The notes beneath the pieces are model-generated. The model had not been told where the DNA came from. It searched no databases and saw nothing but the letters and a program-made list of their open reading frames with translations. DNA of 64,000 bases from Eupeodes corollae (Eukaryota > Arthropoda > Insecta > Diptera > Syrphidae), in contig NC_079147.1 in the NCBI RefSeq assembly GCF_945859685.1, forward strand, positions 141,198,645 to 141,262,644, given 5' to 3'. Positions 52,676 through 63,330 of the stretch are shown here, one piece after another. The number at the start of each line of letters is the position of its first letter. Positions within the stretch are counted from its first letter, which is position 1. A program made the translations under genes and the position numbers.

Positions 52676-54260
52676 AACTTCTTATAGGAAGTTATTTTAA
52701 TGGGTCCGATTCGTAAAATTGAAAATTTTGAAATTTCTCGACGTTTCAAGGTCCCTAGAGTCGAAATAATAGATTTTTAGAGTGATGTATGTGCGTGCGT
52801 GTGTACGTACGTTCGCGACGTTTTTTTTGTCCTCCATATCTCAAGAACCAGTAGAGGTATTGACTTCAAATAAATTTGGTATACAGATAATAAGGCAGAA
52901 AGATGCAGAAAGGGCTCTCAAGAAAATTGCGTCGATGGTTTTTTTTTACCATAGCAGTTTGAAAAAAGGTGAACATTTTGGTTAACCCTAAATATCTTAC
53001 GAACCAAAAACGCTAGAGACTTGACTTAAATTTTGTATAATATATTTTAACGTGATAACTAAGAAGAATATTTTTTGAAAAAAAATTTATTCAATGGGTT
53101 TTTCTATAAATCAAAAAAACTTAAAAAAAAAATATTGTCACCTCCAAAATTTAACGACTAAAACATGATTTCATTTCCAAAACAACTTTGTGCAACGAAG
53201 AATAATGCTTTTGACATCTGATAACATTTTGAGAAAAATCGAATTGACAGTTTTTTTTATAAAAACTAAAATTCTAAAAAAAACATTACTCAAAGTTGGT
53301 AAATATTAAATATCAATTCAAATATCTTTTCAAAAACTTGATATTTAGGCTTCATACTTATATTATCTTATAAGAAATATTCTTTTCAACATTAGAACAC
53401 ATTTTGAGAAAAATCGAATTAACAGTTTTTTTTACAAAAAATAAAAACCTAAAAAAAAAATGTATAAAAGTTGATAAAAATTGATTTTCGACTCAAATAT
53501 CTTTTAAAAACTTTTTGGTATTTGCTTTGATTTACTTTAATCTTTTAAATAATATTGTTGTTAACATTCAGTAAAATTTTGAAAAAGATCGAATTGACAG
53601 TTTTCTTACAAAAACTTAAAAAAACAAAAAAAAAATTAACAAATGTTGATAAAAAATGATTTTCGACTAAAATATCTTCGCAAATTTGAGATAATAGCTT
53701 CAATTTAATTTTTACTTATAAGAAATATTGTTTTCAATATTAGGACAAATTTTGAGACAAATCGAATTGACAGTTTTTTTACAAAAAATACAAACCTAAA
53801 TAAAATGTATAAAAAATGGTAAAAATTGATTTTCGACTCAAATATCTTTTTAAAAATTTAAAATATAGACTTCAAACTAATTTTATCTTATAAAAAATAT
53901 TGTTTTCAATATTCGATACAATTTTGACAAAAATCGAACTGACGGTTTTTTTTACACAAAATAAAACTCTAAAAATAAACAATACTAAAACTTTACTTCT
54001 GACTCAAATTTGTTTTCAAAAATTAAAAATATTGGCTTCAAACTTATTTTATTTCACAGAGAATATTGTTTTCGATATTCAGTAATTTTTATATAAAATT
54101 CCAACAGTCCGTTTTTTTCATGAAAAATAAAATCTACAAAAAATAGTACGCAAATTTAGTAAAAATTGATACGAGTACATATAGAAAACCTTTTAAGCAA
54201 GACAAATCGGCAGACGGGATGGGAAGTTAACAGTGTGGGTCGCATCCCAGCCTCTTTTTT
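52676..54260 (-). repeat. right inverted arm of foldback-like element
   Basis: Inverse of 46232-47475 with the same units in reverse order (GACTCAAATATCTTTTCAAA, GAAATATTGTTTTCAATATT, AATCGAATTGACAGTTTTTT), ending GGGTCGCATCCCAGCCTC. It retains about 20 bp near the tip (GGGAAGTTAACAGTGT) that the left tip lacks. Confidence 0.85.
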
Positions 54261-54735
54261 AAATATGATTTTTGGCATATGGCCGCCCATAGCTGGCTTG
54301 GACGTATTTTATCCTGAAGGATTCATTTTTGAAGAATCTATCAGAAATTTGTGGCGGTATACCGACAATAACGCGGTGAATTGTTGCCGCAATAAAAGTG
54401 GTCAATAGTTTCGGACTCATCGGCGTACACTAGCGACTACACATATCCCTACAGAAAATAGCCAAGTGGAGTTAAATTGAATGTTTTTGGAAGCCAATTC
54501 AAGGGTCCGTAACGTAAAACAATGCGTTTACCAAACGTCTCCCTGAATAAATCAATTGTTGAAACCACATCTTCGGGAATCTTCAGAGTTCTTCAATTTA
54601 TGAAATAAAAGGTCAATAATCGTGGTTGTATTTATACCTGTCACCATTGATTGTAACGTTCTGGCCATCATCGTTTTTGAAGTAGTACAAATCAATTTTT
54701 CTAAAAACCCATAAAGCACATCTAGGTGACCCTTT
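54261..54735. other. no gene recognised
   Basis: About 475 bp of moderate GC content between the foldback-like element and the next repeat. The frame at 54166-54408 begins inside the foldback arm and carries no motif I can name. Confidence 0.55.
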
Positions 54736-55354
54736 CACAGAACGAAAAAAGTCATCCTATTGACTATTTTGTAGTCAATATGACTATTTGGTACTTAATT
54801 TTTAGCCGATAACCGTGAGTTTCGGTTGTCGATTTTGGGATCTGAAATTTTTTTACAATTTGGTAGTCAATATGACAATTGTAATAGTCAATATGACAAC
54901 TTTGGTTGAAGGAATTTGAAACTCCGGTTGTCACATTGACAAATATGACAACCACGGTAGTGAATATGACAACTGCGGTAGTCAATAAGACAACTGCGGT
55001 AGTCAATAAGACAACTGCGGTAGTCAATAAGACAGCTGCGGTAGGTAGTCAATATGGCAATTTTTGTTGAAAACCGAAATCTAATTTGACTACCGAGTAG
55101 TCAATATAACAATCCTCGATAGTCAATTTTGGGTATCAATATGACAACCAAACTGTGATATTGACTACCGAAGTTGTTCTATTGACTACTTTTTTTGTCA
55201 TATTGACAATCGAAAACTGTTCTATTGACTATCCTGTACTTAATTTTTAGAAATAAGGTTGTCATATTGACTATTTTCGAAATCAATGCGACAATTTGGC
55301 CAAATTTCAGGTTGACTATCGACGATTGTTAATATGACAATTTTTTTTCCTGTG
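54736..55354. mobile_element. fold-back MITE built of TAGTCAATATGAC repeats
   Basis: Ends CACAGAACGAAAAAAGTCAT and, inverted from the right, CACAGGAAAAAAAATTGTCA. Inside are at least ten forward copies of TAGTCAATATGAC variants and at least five in reverse (GTCATATTGACTA), including four tandem ACAACTGCGGTAGTCAATAAG-type units at about 54965-55035. No coding. The strand switch near 55150 lets the whole element fold on itself. Target duplication not seen. Confidence 0.75.
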
Positions 55355-55727
55355 TTGGCTTCAGTATTTCAAATGACACACCAATTTGAAAATGTATCAC
55401 TCGACAGCTAAGATATAAAAGCTGTGTTCACTGACGCTGTTCTGTTCTAGACAGAAAAGTACAGCTTTTTGCTGTTCATTGAGGTATTTTTCTGTGCTGT
55501 TCTACTTTCCTGTTCATTGACAAACCTAGAACAGTTTAGAACAGGATTTTCTGTTCTTGCTTTTGAGTCAGTTCAGGTTAGAACAGACTCGTGAGAAATG
55601 TCAAAAGTTGTCATTTGTGTTGTTTACGTTTTGATTTGGATGTTGTTTTGATTTTTTTTCTCGTGATTTAAAAAAAATAAAATTGAGTTATTTTAATTAA
55701 ATAATTATAAAATAAATTGAAAAAAAG

Positions 55728-56250
55728 GCCGTTTGGCTGGATGGAGATTGTCTGCTCCTTATTTCACTATACAGGGAATTGTAACCTAAGCTTGGAAAAA
55801 ATGTTTCGCTAAGAACAAAAAGGAAGCTTTGGGAACAAATTGCCGAGAAAATGAACGAGTAGGCAACAACTAACTTCAGCTCTTGTCAAGTGGAATGGAA
55901 GTGAAAGAGTTTGGAGAGAGTCTTTAAAAATAAAATGGTACACAACAAAAAAAAACTGGGAATGATCGAGCGACATATGAAAAGTAAGTAAATTAAATAA
56001 AAGTTTGTGTGGCAAAAGTTGTAACAAATGCGCGGGTATAGTAAGGCTAAGTAAATTTTAAAAAGAATATCTTATATTTATACGGACAAAATGTTTAATT
56101 AGATCCTCCAACACGAGTCCAAGTCGATGAATCGGATGATCCTGTACCTGATCTAGATGAAACCCAACCAGAAGCAGATTTCACTGGGTATACCGAAGAC
56201 GACCCACCGCCGAAAAAAAATTAAAAGGCCGGAAACGATTAAGGGTGAGC
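55728..56250 (+). pseudogene. Harbinger-3 Myb/SANT-like partner
   Basis: In shifting frames: AVWLDGDCLLLISLYRE, then SLRTKRKLWEQIAEKMNE, then FSSCQVEWKWKSLERVFKNK and a donor GTAAGT at about 55982. After an acceptor near 56100 follows DPPTRVQVDESDDPVPDLDE and DFTGYTEDDPPPKKN. The W...LW..I...N....S..QVEWKWKSLER order is a trihelix-type DNA-binding domain, the usual Harbinger companion. Frame breaks in the first exon make it a pseudogene. Confidence 0.65.
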
Positions 56251-56539
56251 TGTCAAAGTGGATGTAGTAATTTATGGAAGATAGCCAATAAAGGAAGGAG
56301 TACATGAGAGAGAAATTAAGAGCATATAGAGAAAGAACAGAGAAACTAAAAAAGTAGAGAACAAAAGGAACAATTTGTCGAAAAGCTGTCCGAATCTAGT
56401 AAAACTAAAGACTGTTAAATATCGAATAAGGAATAATTACTAAAGACAGTTCTTATTTATTATTGTAATGTTTATTATCTGTTATATTTATTATTGTTTT
56501 TAATGTAAACTGTTTTTATAATTGTTATTTTTTATAATG

Positions 56540-57605
56540 TAAATGTTTTTGTTTCAGGCACTCTTACGAAATGGCACAGTTTTTTCAATTCGACTGCGTG
56601 TACCATCAATTACACCTGAAAATACAAAAAACTGTTAGACAGTAGATAAAAAAAAAATAAATTGGGTGGCGCGACAGTCCGTTGAGAACCAAGGCCTAGT
56701 GACTTACAACTCTCAACCATTCCTGTGTGCGAGTAATGTTGTCAGGAATGGAGGGGACCTACAGTTTATATGCCGACTCCGAACGGCTAATTTTGAGAAA
56801 GCACTTTTTCATGACAATAGTTACTCTTGGAGAATTTGTCAATTCCTCGCAAGAGGCAGTACCCGTGAAAAGACTTTAGATGGCATAGGCAGGGATCGAA
56901 CCCAAGACCTCTAGCATGACAGTCCAACGCACTAACCATCATGCCACGGGTACCACGGGTTAGACAGTAGATACAATAGTAAAAAATAAGTTAATTTCAT
57001 ACCAATAACTCCATACATTCCTGTCTTATTTTGCATCCACTGAGCAGTTAAGGATTTTCTTTCATCGTTTGGCCATTTTATAGATGATTCAAAAAGGTTA
57101 CTAAGGAAGTAAATTACTCTCTTTATGATAGGCGACACAGTCCCCAAGGCAAGATTGAATCTATCCCCAATGTCTTGAAATGAGCAAGCCTCATGCCCTA
57201 CAGAATGGTTTAATGAAATGAGATTTAGTGAGAAGTTAAGAAGGAACAATTTTTTGCTTTGGTGAACATTAAGCATACCTGCAAACCACAGGAATAAAAC
57301 TAAGTGTACTTCTGCCGAAAACGTTTTCCGCTGTTCCAATATAAGATACTCTTCAGAAGTTCAAAATTTGTCGACCAATATTTTGAAGTGAGTGACGAAC
57401 TCTTTCTTGGAGTAGGTTGGAACAACTTCTTGCAAATAACTTTCAATGCAATTTCTTTTACATTTCATCAAAGAAAAGGTAATAACATTCGTCACACGTT
57501 CATTCAAATAATCTGAAGAAGAATCCGACGAAAAATCACTATCGGTGTCTGAACCACTAACACTTTCATTTAGTATTATCTTAGCAACCACTTGATTTTC
57601 CATAT
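56540..57605 (-). pseudogene. Harbinger-3 transposase, N-terminal half
   Basis: Starts MENQVVAKIILNESVSGSDT with a Ser/Asp-rich N-terminus. Later blocks in changing frames are HAEFLF-like FSLNLISLNHSVGHEACSFQ, DIGDRFNLALGTVSPIIKRV and WMQNKTGMYGVIG, then a GTATGA donor at about 56993. The SINE sits in the following intron. After TATTTTCAG the next exon reads VIDGTRSRIEKTVPFRKSA with the first catalytic Asp (VIDGT), and the sequence ends soon after. The second Asp and the Glu are missing. Confidence 0.75.
56649..56958 (-). mobile_element. tRNA-derived SINE, full copy with 15-bp duplication
   Basis: On the minus strand the head reads TACCCGTGGCATGATGGTTA, with an A-box-like TGGCATGATGG and a B box GGTTCGATCCC about 35 bp on, as in RNA polymerase III promoters of tRNA-derived SINEs. 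The body (about 230 bp) ends in a T-rich tail. GTTAGACAGTAGATA is duplicated at 56634-56648 and 56959-56973. It sits in the Harbinger-3 intron. Related copies: 59751-59830, 62035-62301 and 62302-62465. Confidence 0.9.
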
Positions 57606-57770
57606 CAATAATTTTTAATAATGTTTTTCGCAGTAAAAACACAAAAAATTCACACAATTTGAAATTTTTTTTTTGACAACTGACGTTTAACTGACTGGTC
57701 TAACTTGATCTGACGTTTCTCACGAAACTCAAATCCTTCTGATCTAGACAAAACCTCGGTAAACGCAACT

Positions 57771-58655
57771 ATAGAGTTGCCAAATTAGGGTTCAATGCTT
57801 CAAAAAAAAAAACACCTGTTCTTAACCGTGACTGCTAATGAAGATTTCCTACACGGTGACATTAACACTTACCACATCATACAACACACTTCCCTAATAA
57901 CTTTAAAAATTATTTTGAATTTGTTTTTATTTGGAATACAACAGAAAAAACACTTAAAACATAACATTCTAAAATGTTTGGAACTTGTTCACTAATAAAC
58001 CAAAATAATGAAAAATGTTGTATTATTCTTTTACAACATTAACTTGTGTACAAATGCGTATAATTAAAATCAACTTTTATAATTTTTGATTTCCATTCAT
58101 ATTTTTAATGCTTGTCCTTAAAAATGTGAACATAAACGTCTTTAGTTCCACTCAACACAATAAAAAAAACTATGTTCTTAAGAACAAAATAATAAAATAA
58201 TCGATTATAATGAAGAGAAACCATATGGCCTTGATTATCTCTTAATTATGCATTTTTTTTTTTAATTTGGAAGTCTTCACAAGTTGTTATTTTGACAAAC
58301 AGCCAAGCTACGTCGACGACTGTAGAAAGAAATATTTAAGCGGTTTTCTTAATAATGCGTTAAAAGCACTATTAATATTCACACATAATTAGACGTTTAA
58401 TAAACCACACACAAAAAGAAAACATAACAGAAAATTAAAAGATGCTACTTCTTAACTGAGGAATTTATAAACGTACCTTTTTGAATAAACATTTTGACAA
58501 TAAAAATAAAAAAAGGGAAAAAAGTTTTCTTTACACTAATGGAGAAGTCTTTTAAAAATTTAAAATAATTCTATTCTGAATTCACATTAAACGAACCAAA
58601 ATTAAGTAAGTAGAAAGTAAAAAGAAATAATTTTGTATTATTCCTTGGGCGATTG
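57771..58655. other. no gene recognised
   Basis: AT-rich DNA of about 0.9 kb. The only longer frame (57795-57995) starts with a lysine run and has no motif I can name. Confidence 0.6.
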
Positions 58656-58659
58656 TTTT

Positions 58660-59400
58660 ATTTACCTATTTGAGATAACTTTGTTAATACAGTATCGCTT
58701 TATTAGATTGTTTCTGAATCCCAATATATGTGAACAATTGCCTTCACTAACTCCCCCAAAGGGATCAAGGCGTTTCCTTTTTATATTACACCTCCATTGA
58801 AATTCGACAACCAAATATGCAAAAGTTGGAGTTTTAGCTATCGTTGTAGAAACCCCGTTTGACAACCTCCCATTGGGACTCAATCCCTTAGGTATAAGTT
58901 CTATCATCTGCCACAAACGGATTACCGGAATCGCTATGGTTCAACTTTTTATGATTGTAACCAAGATCTCCAAGACAATTGTTTAGTTTGTATAACTTCA
59001 AAAAAAATTACACCCTCACTGCGTACGTTCCCCTTGCACGCCATCAACCTAAGACCATCAGATCCATCTTCAAACACCCCAAGGACCCATTGCCTATCGA
59101 CCCGACAACCTTTGTTTAACTTTCGTCGGCCAAATTTACTTTCGTCAATTTGAGCGTCGCGTCCATACCCATCTACGATAACATCACTGAAGTTACTATA
59201 CCAATCCGTGATGATTCTCGTTGACGCACAACTTGGAGAAGACGTGAAGTCTTCAACCATTACTGTTGCTTTGACTTACCCCTGTTTCCGAACATCTTCA
59301 GATCGCCAACGTCTTTTCGTAAAACTTGTTTCCAAGTCATTTTGACATAGTATTGGTCCAAGAACGATTGCACTTGCCATTTTAATAAAAATTTTAAATC
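58660..59400 (-). pseudogene. Merlin (IS1595-like) transposase remnant
   Basis: A first exon-like piece (about 59380-59285) ends in GTAAGT. The ORF from 59260 reads STRIITDWYSNFSDVIVDGY, DAQIDESKFGRRKLNKGCRV (the first catalytic Asp in IDESKFGRRK) and VDRQWVLGVFEDGSDG, the hallmark of Merlin/ISXO2-like transposases. Downstream in other frames come ESQWEVVKRGFYND (the IE..W..VKR block) and FCIFGCRISMEV (the LAEFMWR block). The central part with the second Asp is shortened and frames change at least three times. No TIRs were identified. Merlin is a rarer superfamily in insects. Confidence 0.75.
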
Positions 59401-59747
59401 CATTCCAATAATGCAATATCATTCTCCTTAAATTGAGACATAATATTCAACAACTGCTTCTGCTCAAGTTATATCGTAAATATTATTGTTTTAAACATTA
59501 AAAAATGAAAAAAGAATCGTTTGCCAAATTTACCCCAGATTTATTTTAAATTTCCTTTAAAAAATCAAATAAACTTAAATGGCATAACCGAAACGGAAAA
59601 TTGGAAAAAACTGTCAAATTAAGAAGAACACACAGTGGAACAGAGCATTTATTGTGAATTTTTATGCATAAAAGTGAAACTTTTAAAATTAACTAAAATA
59701 GTTCTTAAATTGTGATAATTATTACTAATTTGCTTATATCTATCGAA
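59401..59747. other. no gene recognised
   Basis: AT-rich, no gene. It may include the 5' end of the Merlin remnant, but no inverted repeat was seen. Confidence 0.5.
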
Positions 59748-59750
59748 TGT

Positions 59751-59830
59751 TGTACCCGTGGCATGATGGTTAATGCGAAGGACTGTCAGCTTAAGGTTTT
59801 GGGTTCAATCCCTGCCTTTGCCTTTTCACC
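59751..59830 (+). mobile_element. SINE head fragment
   Basis: TACCCGTGGCATGATGGTTA and, about 35 bp later, GGTTCAATCCC match the tRNA-like head of the SINE at 56649-56958. The body is missing or diverged beyond recognition after about 59835. Confidence 0.8.
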
Positions 59831-59839
59831 TTCAGTAAA

Positions 59840-60790
59840 AGAACTTCCAATTGTAATATATATCTTTACGATGAAAATGTTAATGACGGTCTTTAGGTCA
59901 ATGAAAAAACAAATGTCGTGACAACATAAATAATTGTTTTATTAAGGTCACTTAAATCAACAACTATATATCTTTACGTTAACTTTAATTTGACATTGAA
60001 TTCTTTTAATTTTTCGATAAGTTTATTTTGACATACAAAGGTTGGCAATGCTGTTTAAAGCTGAATTTAAATTTTGTTCTTATTTAAATTTGATTAATTT
60101 TATTATTTTTATTTATTTAATTATTTTTTTAAATAATTCATTTATATTCGCACATTCTTCGCCTTCCAAGTTCTTGATTCCGGAACCTTGTTCTACAATC
60201 ATCTGAACATGTCCTTTCTAGTTTTGCGAAGTACCACTATCTAATTTGAAAAAAAAACAAAGAGGAACAAATAATAATGGAACAAATAGAATGAAACAAA
60301 GTACAACAACAAAACAATTCAAGGGGGCAAACAGTTTTACATATGAATGAAAAAGTTCCGTTATCCTTTTGCGGTTATACTATGATGCGTACATAGATGA
60401 CTGGGAATGGTAAATGATCATTCCATCAATTAGTTATAGTTTCATCTCGTACTCGTGCTCGTGTCGTTTACTATCGTTCGCCGTCGTCATTTGTGTTAAA
60501 TTCGATTTGTTCATTTGTTTAGTATAATTTTGATACAAGTTAATTGTTTTGTTTTTTAGTATAATTTTGATAGTGTTTAATTGTTTTTGTTTTTCTTTAT
60601 TTTAGAGTATTAAATATAAAATATTATTTATCGCGAGTGTTAAGTGGTTTTTATATTATACCTTGATTGCTGGTAGCAGACGAATTGGGTAAGTGATTTT
60701 CTTTTTGTTTATTTATTTTAATCAAGACATTTTATTTGTTATTGCGTGCGGTTGGTTTTAAAAAAATGTATTGATAAGTTTACTTTTTAT
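59840..60790. other. non-coding DNA
   Basis: No gene over about 0.95 kb. A string TTGCTGGTAGCAGACGAATT at 60668-60687 resembles the internal tRNA-iMet primer site of copia-type elements (TGGTATCAGAG), which could mark the end of a solo LTR, but no second end was found. Confidence 0.4.
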
Positions 60791-60793
60791 TAA

Positions 60794-61995
60794 TTATTTC
60801 GGGCGATTAGGCGTGATTTTTATTTTAATGGGTATGGATTCGAAGACTTTCCGGGCCGGAGCATTGGTTTCTATGCGCTCCACGTGACTCAGCCATCTTA
60901 GTCGTTGAACTTTTACCCTTCTGGCTAAGTCTCCGTCGCTGTAAATCCCGTACAACTCGTCGTTCCATCTTATCCTCCACTCCCCTTCGATGCATACGGG
61001 ACTATAGATCACACGAAGAACTTTTCTCTCGAACCGACCCAAGGTGCTTTCATCCGCTTTTGGAATAGTCAATACTTCTGCACCATATAGCAGGAAGGGG
61101 ATGATGAGGGTCTTATATAGCGATACTTTGGTCCTTCGAGAGAGGACTTTACCACTCAATTGCTTTCTTAGCCCAAAGAAACAGTGATTAGGAAGAGTTT
61201 TTCTGCGTTTGATCTCAGCGTTGGTGTTGTTTTTTGCGTTTACAGGGAAGCCTTGGTAGACGAAGTCCTTGACTACTTCAAAGTTACGTCTGTCGATGGT
61301 GACGTTTTGACCAAGACGTCGGTGTTGTATGTCCTTTCGACATCGAAAGGTTCTGTTAGGTTGTTTCCAAACCTTTATGGAACAGTGTGAATTCTCCATG
61401 GTCATCCTGCACAAACAGACTAGTTTGGCAGGGATGCCAAAATTAGACATAGCCTTATATAGCTCGTCCCGTTAGATGCTGTCATATGCGAACTTGAAAT
61501 CGATGAAATAAAGAACTATCAGGTTGTTGACGATGGGCTTTAAACGTTCAAATATTACGGCAGAGAAGATTTTATAGGCGATAATAAGAAGACTGATTCC
61601 TCTACAGTTGGTGCAGTTTAGAGGGTCTCCTTTTTTAAGGATTGGGCAAACAATACTGAGGTTCCATACATCTGGCATACATCTTCTGGCTACCATGACG
61701 TTTCGCCCCGCAGCAAGCCCTATAAGGTGTTCATTAAGTAGTTCAATCTTACTGGAACTGTAGACGCCACCATTGATTCCATCTCGAGAATTCGTCTGGA
61801 TAAGGAGATGTGCTTTAGTGGAAACACCTCTACCCCCCTCTCTCGTTTGCTGCCCCCAACAACTTTCCACTGGGGTAACCTTCAGTTGAGGTAGTAGGCA
61901 ACCGAGATTCACCACGGGGAGATGAGAGTAGGAGTTGATAGACAGAGGTGGATTTTGAGAAAAACCTGTGGACACTTATGTCCTCTTGAATGCAC
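60794..61995 (-). pseudogene. RTE-like LINE, internally deleted copy
   Basis: On the minus strand the 5' region (61995-61720, shared with 42430-42760) runs straight into RT blocks: MPDVWNLSIVCPILKKGDPL, NCRGISLLIIAYKIFSAVIF, VLYFIDFKFAYDSI. A stop follows, then YKAMSNFGIPAKLVCLCRMT, a second deletion that removes the catalytic YADD region, and the C-terminal blocks RRLGQNVTIDRRNFEVVKDF, PFLLYGAEVLTIPKADESTL, GRFERKVLRVIY and RLRWLSHVERIE. So the endonuclease and the active site are missing. The 3' end of the ORF lies at 60794. It is a short derivative that would need a helper. Confidence 0.88.
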
Positions 61996-62034
61996 ATGTC
62001 TTCCATTTGAACAGTGGACCTAATGAAATAAATA

Positions 62035-62301
62035 AATTAGGTGGCGCAACAGTCCGTAAAGAACCAGAGGCTAGTGACTTACATTACTCAACCGTTCCTG
62101 TGTGCGAACATTTGCAGGGATGGAGGGGACCTATAGTGGATATATATGATTAAGCACTTTTTCATGACAAGAATTTCTCTTGAAGAATGTGTCAATTCCT
62201 CGCAAGAGGCAGTACCCGTGAACACAGGTGGAAGAGGTAGGGATCGAACCCAAGACCCTTGGCATGACAGTCCAACGCACTAACCATCATGCCACGGGTA
62301 C
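62035..62301 (-). mobile_element. SINE copy, nearly full length
   Basis: Same layout as 56649-56958: GGTGGCGCAACAGTCCGTAA at the tail side, the body with CAATTCCTCGCAAGAGGCAG, and a tRNA-like head ending ATCATGCCACGGGTAC with a GGTTCGATCCC B box on the minus strand. About 40 bp of the body (TTTATATGCCGACTCCGAACG in the full copy) are shortened. Confidence 0.88.
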
Positions 62302-62465
62302 TACTATGGAGTGGACCTACAATCCGAACAGCTAATTTGAGAAAGTATTTTCCATGACAAGATCTACTTTTGAATAATTTCTTAAATACTTGCAAAAGGC
62401 AGTATCCGTTTAGGTAGCATTGGCAGAGATTGAACCAGAGACCTCTTGGTGCTACATTTCAGCAC
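62302..62465 (-). mobile_element. second SINE, partial, adjoining the first
   Basis: Begins in the body (GTGGACCTACA, CCGAACAGCTAATTTGAGAA) and continues to a diverged head (GGTTCAATCTC B box, ending near GTGCTACATTTCAGCAC). Either two SINEs are fused as a dimer or the first inserted into this older one. Confidence 0.75.
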
Positions 62466-62479
62466 GGACATGGGTCTCC

Positions 62480-63330
62480 ATCTAACTTAGTCTCTAGCTA
62501 TCTGCCACCAGTTTCGTACGCCAAGTTCGATGAGCTCATCTCCCACCTGCGTACACCACCTCAGTTGCAGTTTTACTCTACTGTGCCGTGCGGGAATTGA
62601 ATTCGAAGACATTATGGGCTGAAGCATTGATATCCATTCGCCATTAGAGTCGTTGCTCTATTATTCTTTTGACCAGATCATTGTCGCCATTAAGTCCGTA
62701 CGTACAGTTCTTCGTTTTTATCTTCACCTTTACTTTCTCTGCAGATTGGACCGAAAACCACCTGAAAAATTTTTCTATCGAAGCATCCTAACACGCTCTC
62801 ATCTGTCTTTGGCAGGGTCCACGCTTCAGCGCTATAAATTAGAACCGGAATGATGAGTGTCTTTGTGACGAAGGATGCTCAAGGTAGGACTTCACTGCTT
62901 CATAGAGTTATTTTCTTTTTGATTTCAGGTCTGTTGTCTTCGTCTGAATTTAAAGCGGTGCCTAGGTAGAAAAAATCCTTATGTATAGGTGTCCATGGTG
63001 ACGTTTTCTCTTAGACGTCGTCGTTCGATAGTCTATTTTGATTACAGCATTTACTTGGTTTGACCTCGTTGACCACTAAATATCTTTTTCGCAATTCTCT
63101 AAAATGCGTCACTGACATCGCGCTTTAATTTTCCAATTATGTCCATATCATTCATATCATATACGCATCCGAGTTACTGGATGGACCTTTGGACCATTGT
63201 GCCCTTAGTGTTGATGGTTGAGATTTGCACAATTATTTCATGAACGAAGTCGCATGGTAGTGCGTCGCCTTATCTAAAAACCTTTTTTTGACATCAAAAA
63301 TTGTAATTACTTGGATGAATTCAGTATATA
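62480..63330 (-). pseudogene. RTE-like LINE, 3' fragment
   Basis: Minus-strand frames read IFDVKKRF and LPCDF at about 63290, then ERRRLRENVTMDTYT, FFYLGTALNSDEDNRPEIKK, LIIPVLIYSAEAWTLPKTDE and a SVLGCFDRKIFQVVFGPICR block, the C-terminal end of the same LINE family as 42430-44884. The catalytic box region (around 63120-63180) is unrecognisable. Many stops. 5' truncated, inactive. Confidence 0.75.

Larger units (their letters stand above)
46232..54260. mobile_element. 8-kb foldback-like element with long tandem-repeat inverted arms
   Basis: The outer ends are AAAAAAGAGGCTGGGATGCG (left) and the exact inverse GCATCCCAGCCTCTTTTTT (right). The left arm (46232-47475) and right arm (52676-54260) are inverted copies, each with about five AT-rich units of roughly 160 bp (inner core ATTTGAGTCG/CGACTCAAAT and AAAAACTGTCAATTCGATTT) followed by a non-tandem part with GGTTCGATATTTAGGTT and ACTTCCTGTGGGAAGT. 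A second copy of the inner unit lies at 51200-52675, split by a mariner. Foldback elements have this design. Target duplication not found. Confidence 0.8.
55400..57770. mobile_element. Harbinger-3 element with two convergent genes and a SINE
   Basis: A Myb/SANT-like gene on plus (55728-56250) faces a transposase on minus (57605-56540). Ends are approximate: TCGTGAGAAATGTCA at about 55590 and its inverted match TGACGTTTCTCACGA at about 57711 are shared, and the flanking DNA on the left holds repeated CTGTTCATTGA motifs (55400-55520). The transposase is truncated after the first DDE block, and the SINE lies in its intron. Confidence 0.65.

Noticed and set aside
54960..55035. CRISPR or simple satellite
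   Set aside because: Tandem 21-bp units are only part of a larger element in which the same word occurs in both orientations with CACAG ends.
56920..56958. tRNA gene
   Set aside because: A and B boxes are present, but no cloverleaf can be completed; the sequence is the head of a repeated SINE with a target duplication.
60668..60690. copia primer-binding site
   Set aside because: Suggestive TGGTAGCAGA string only; no copia coding and no LTR pair nearby.
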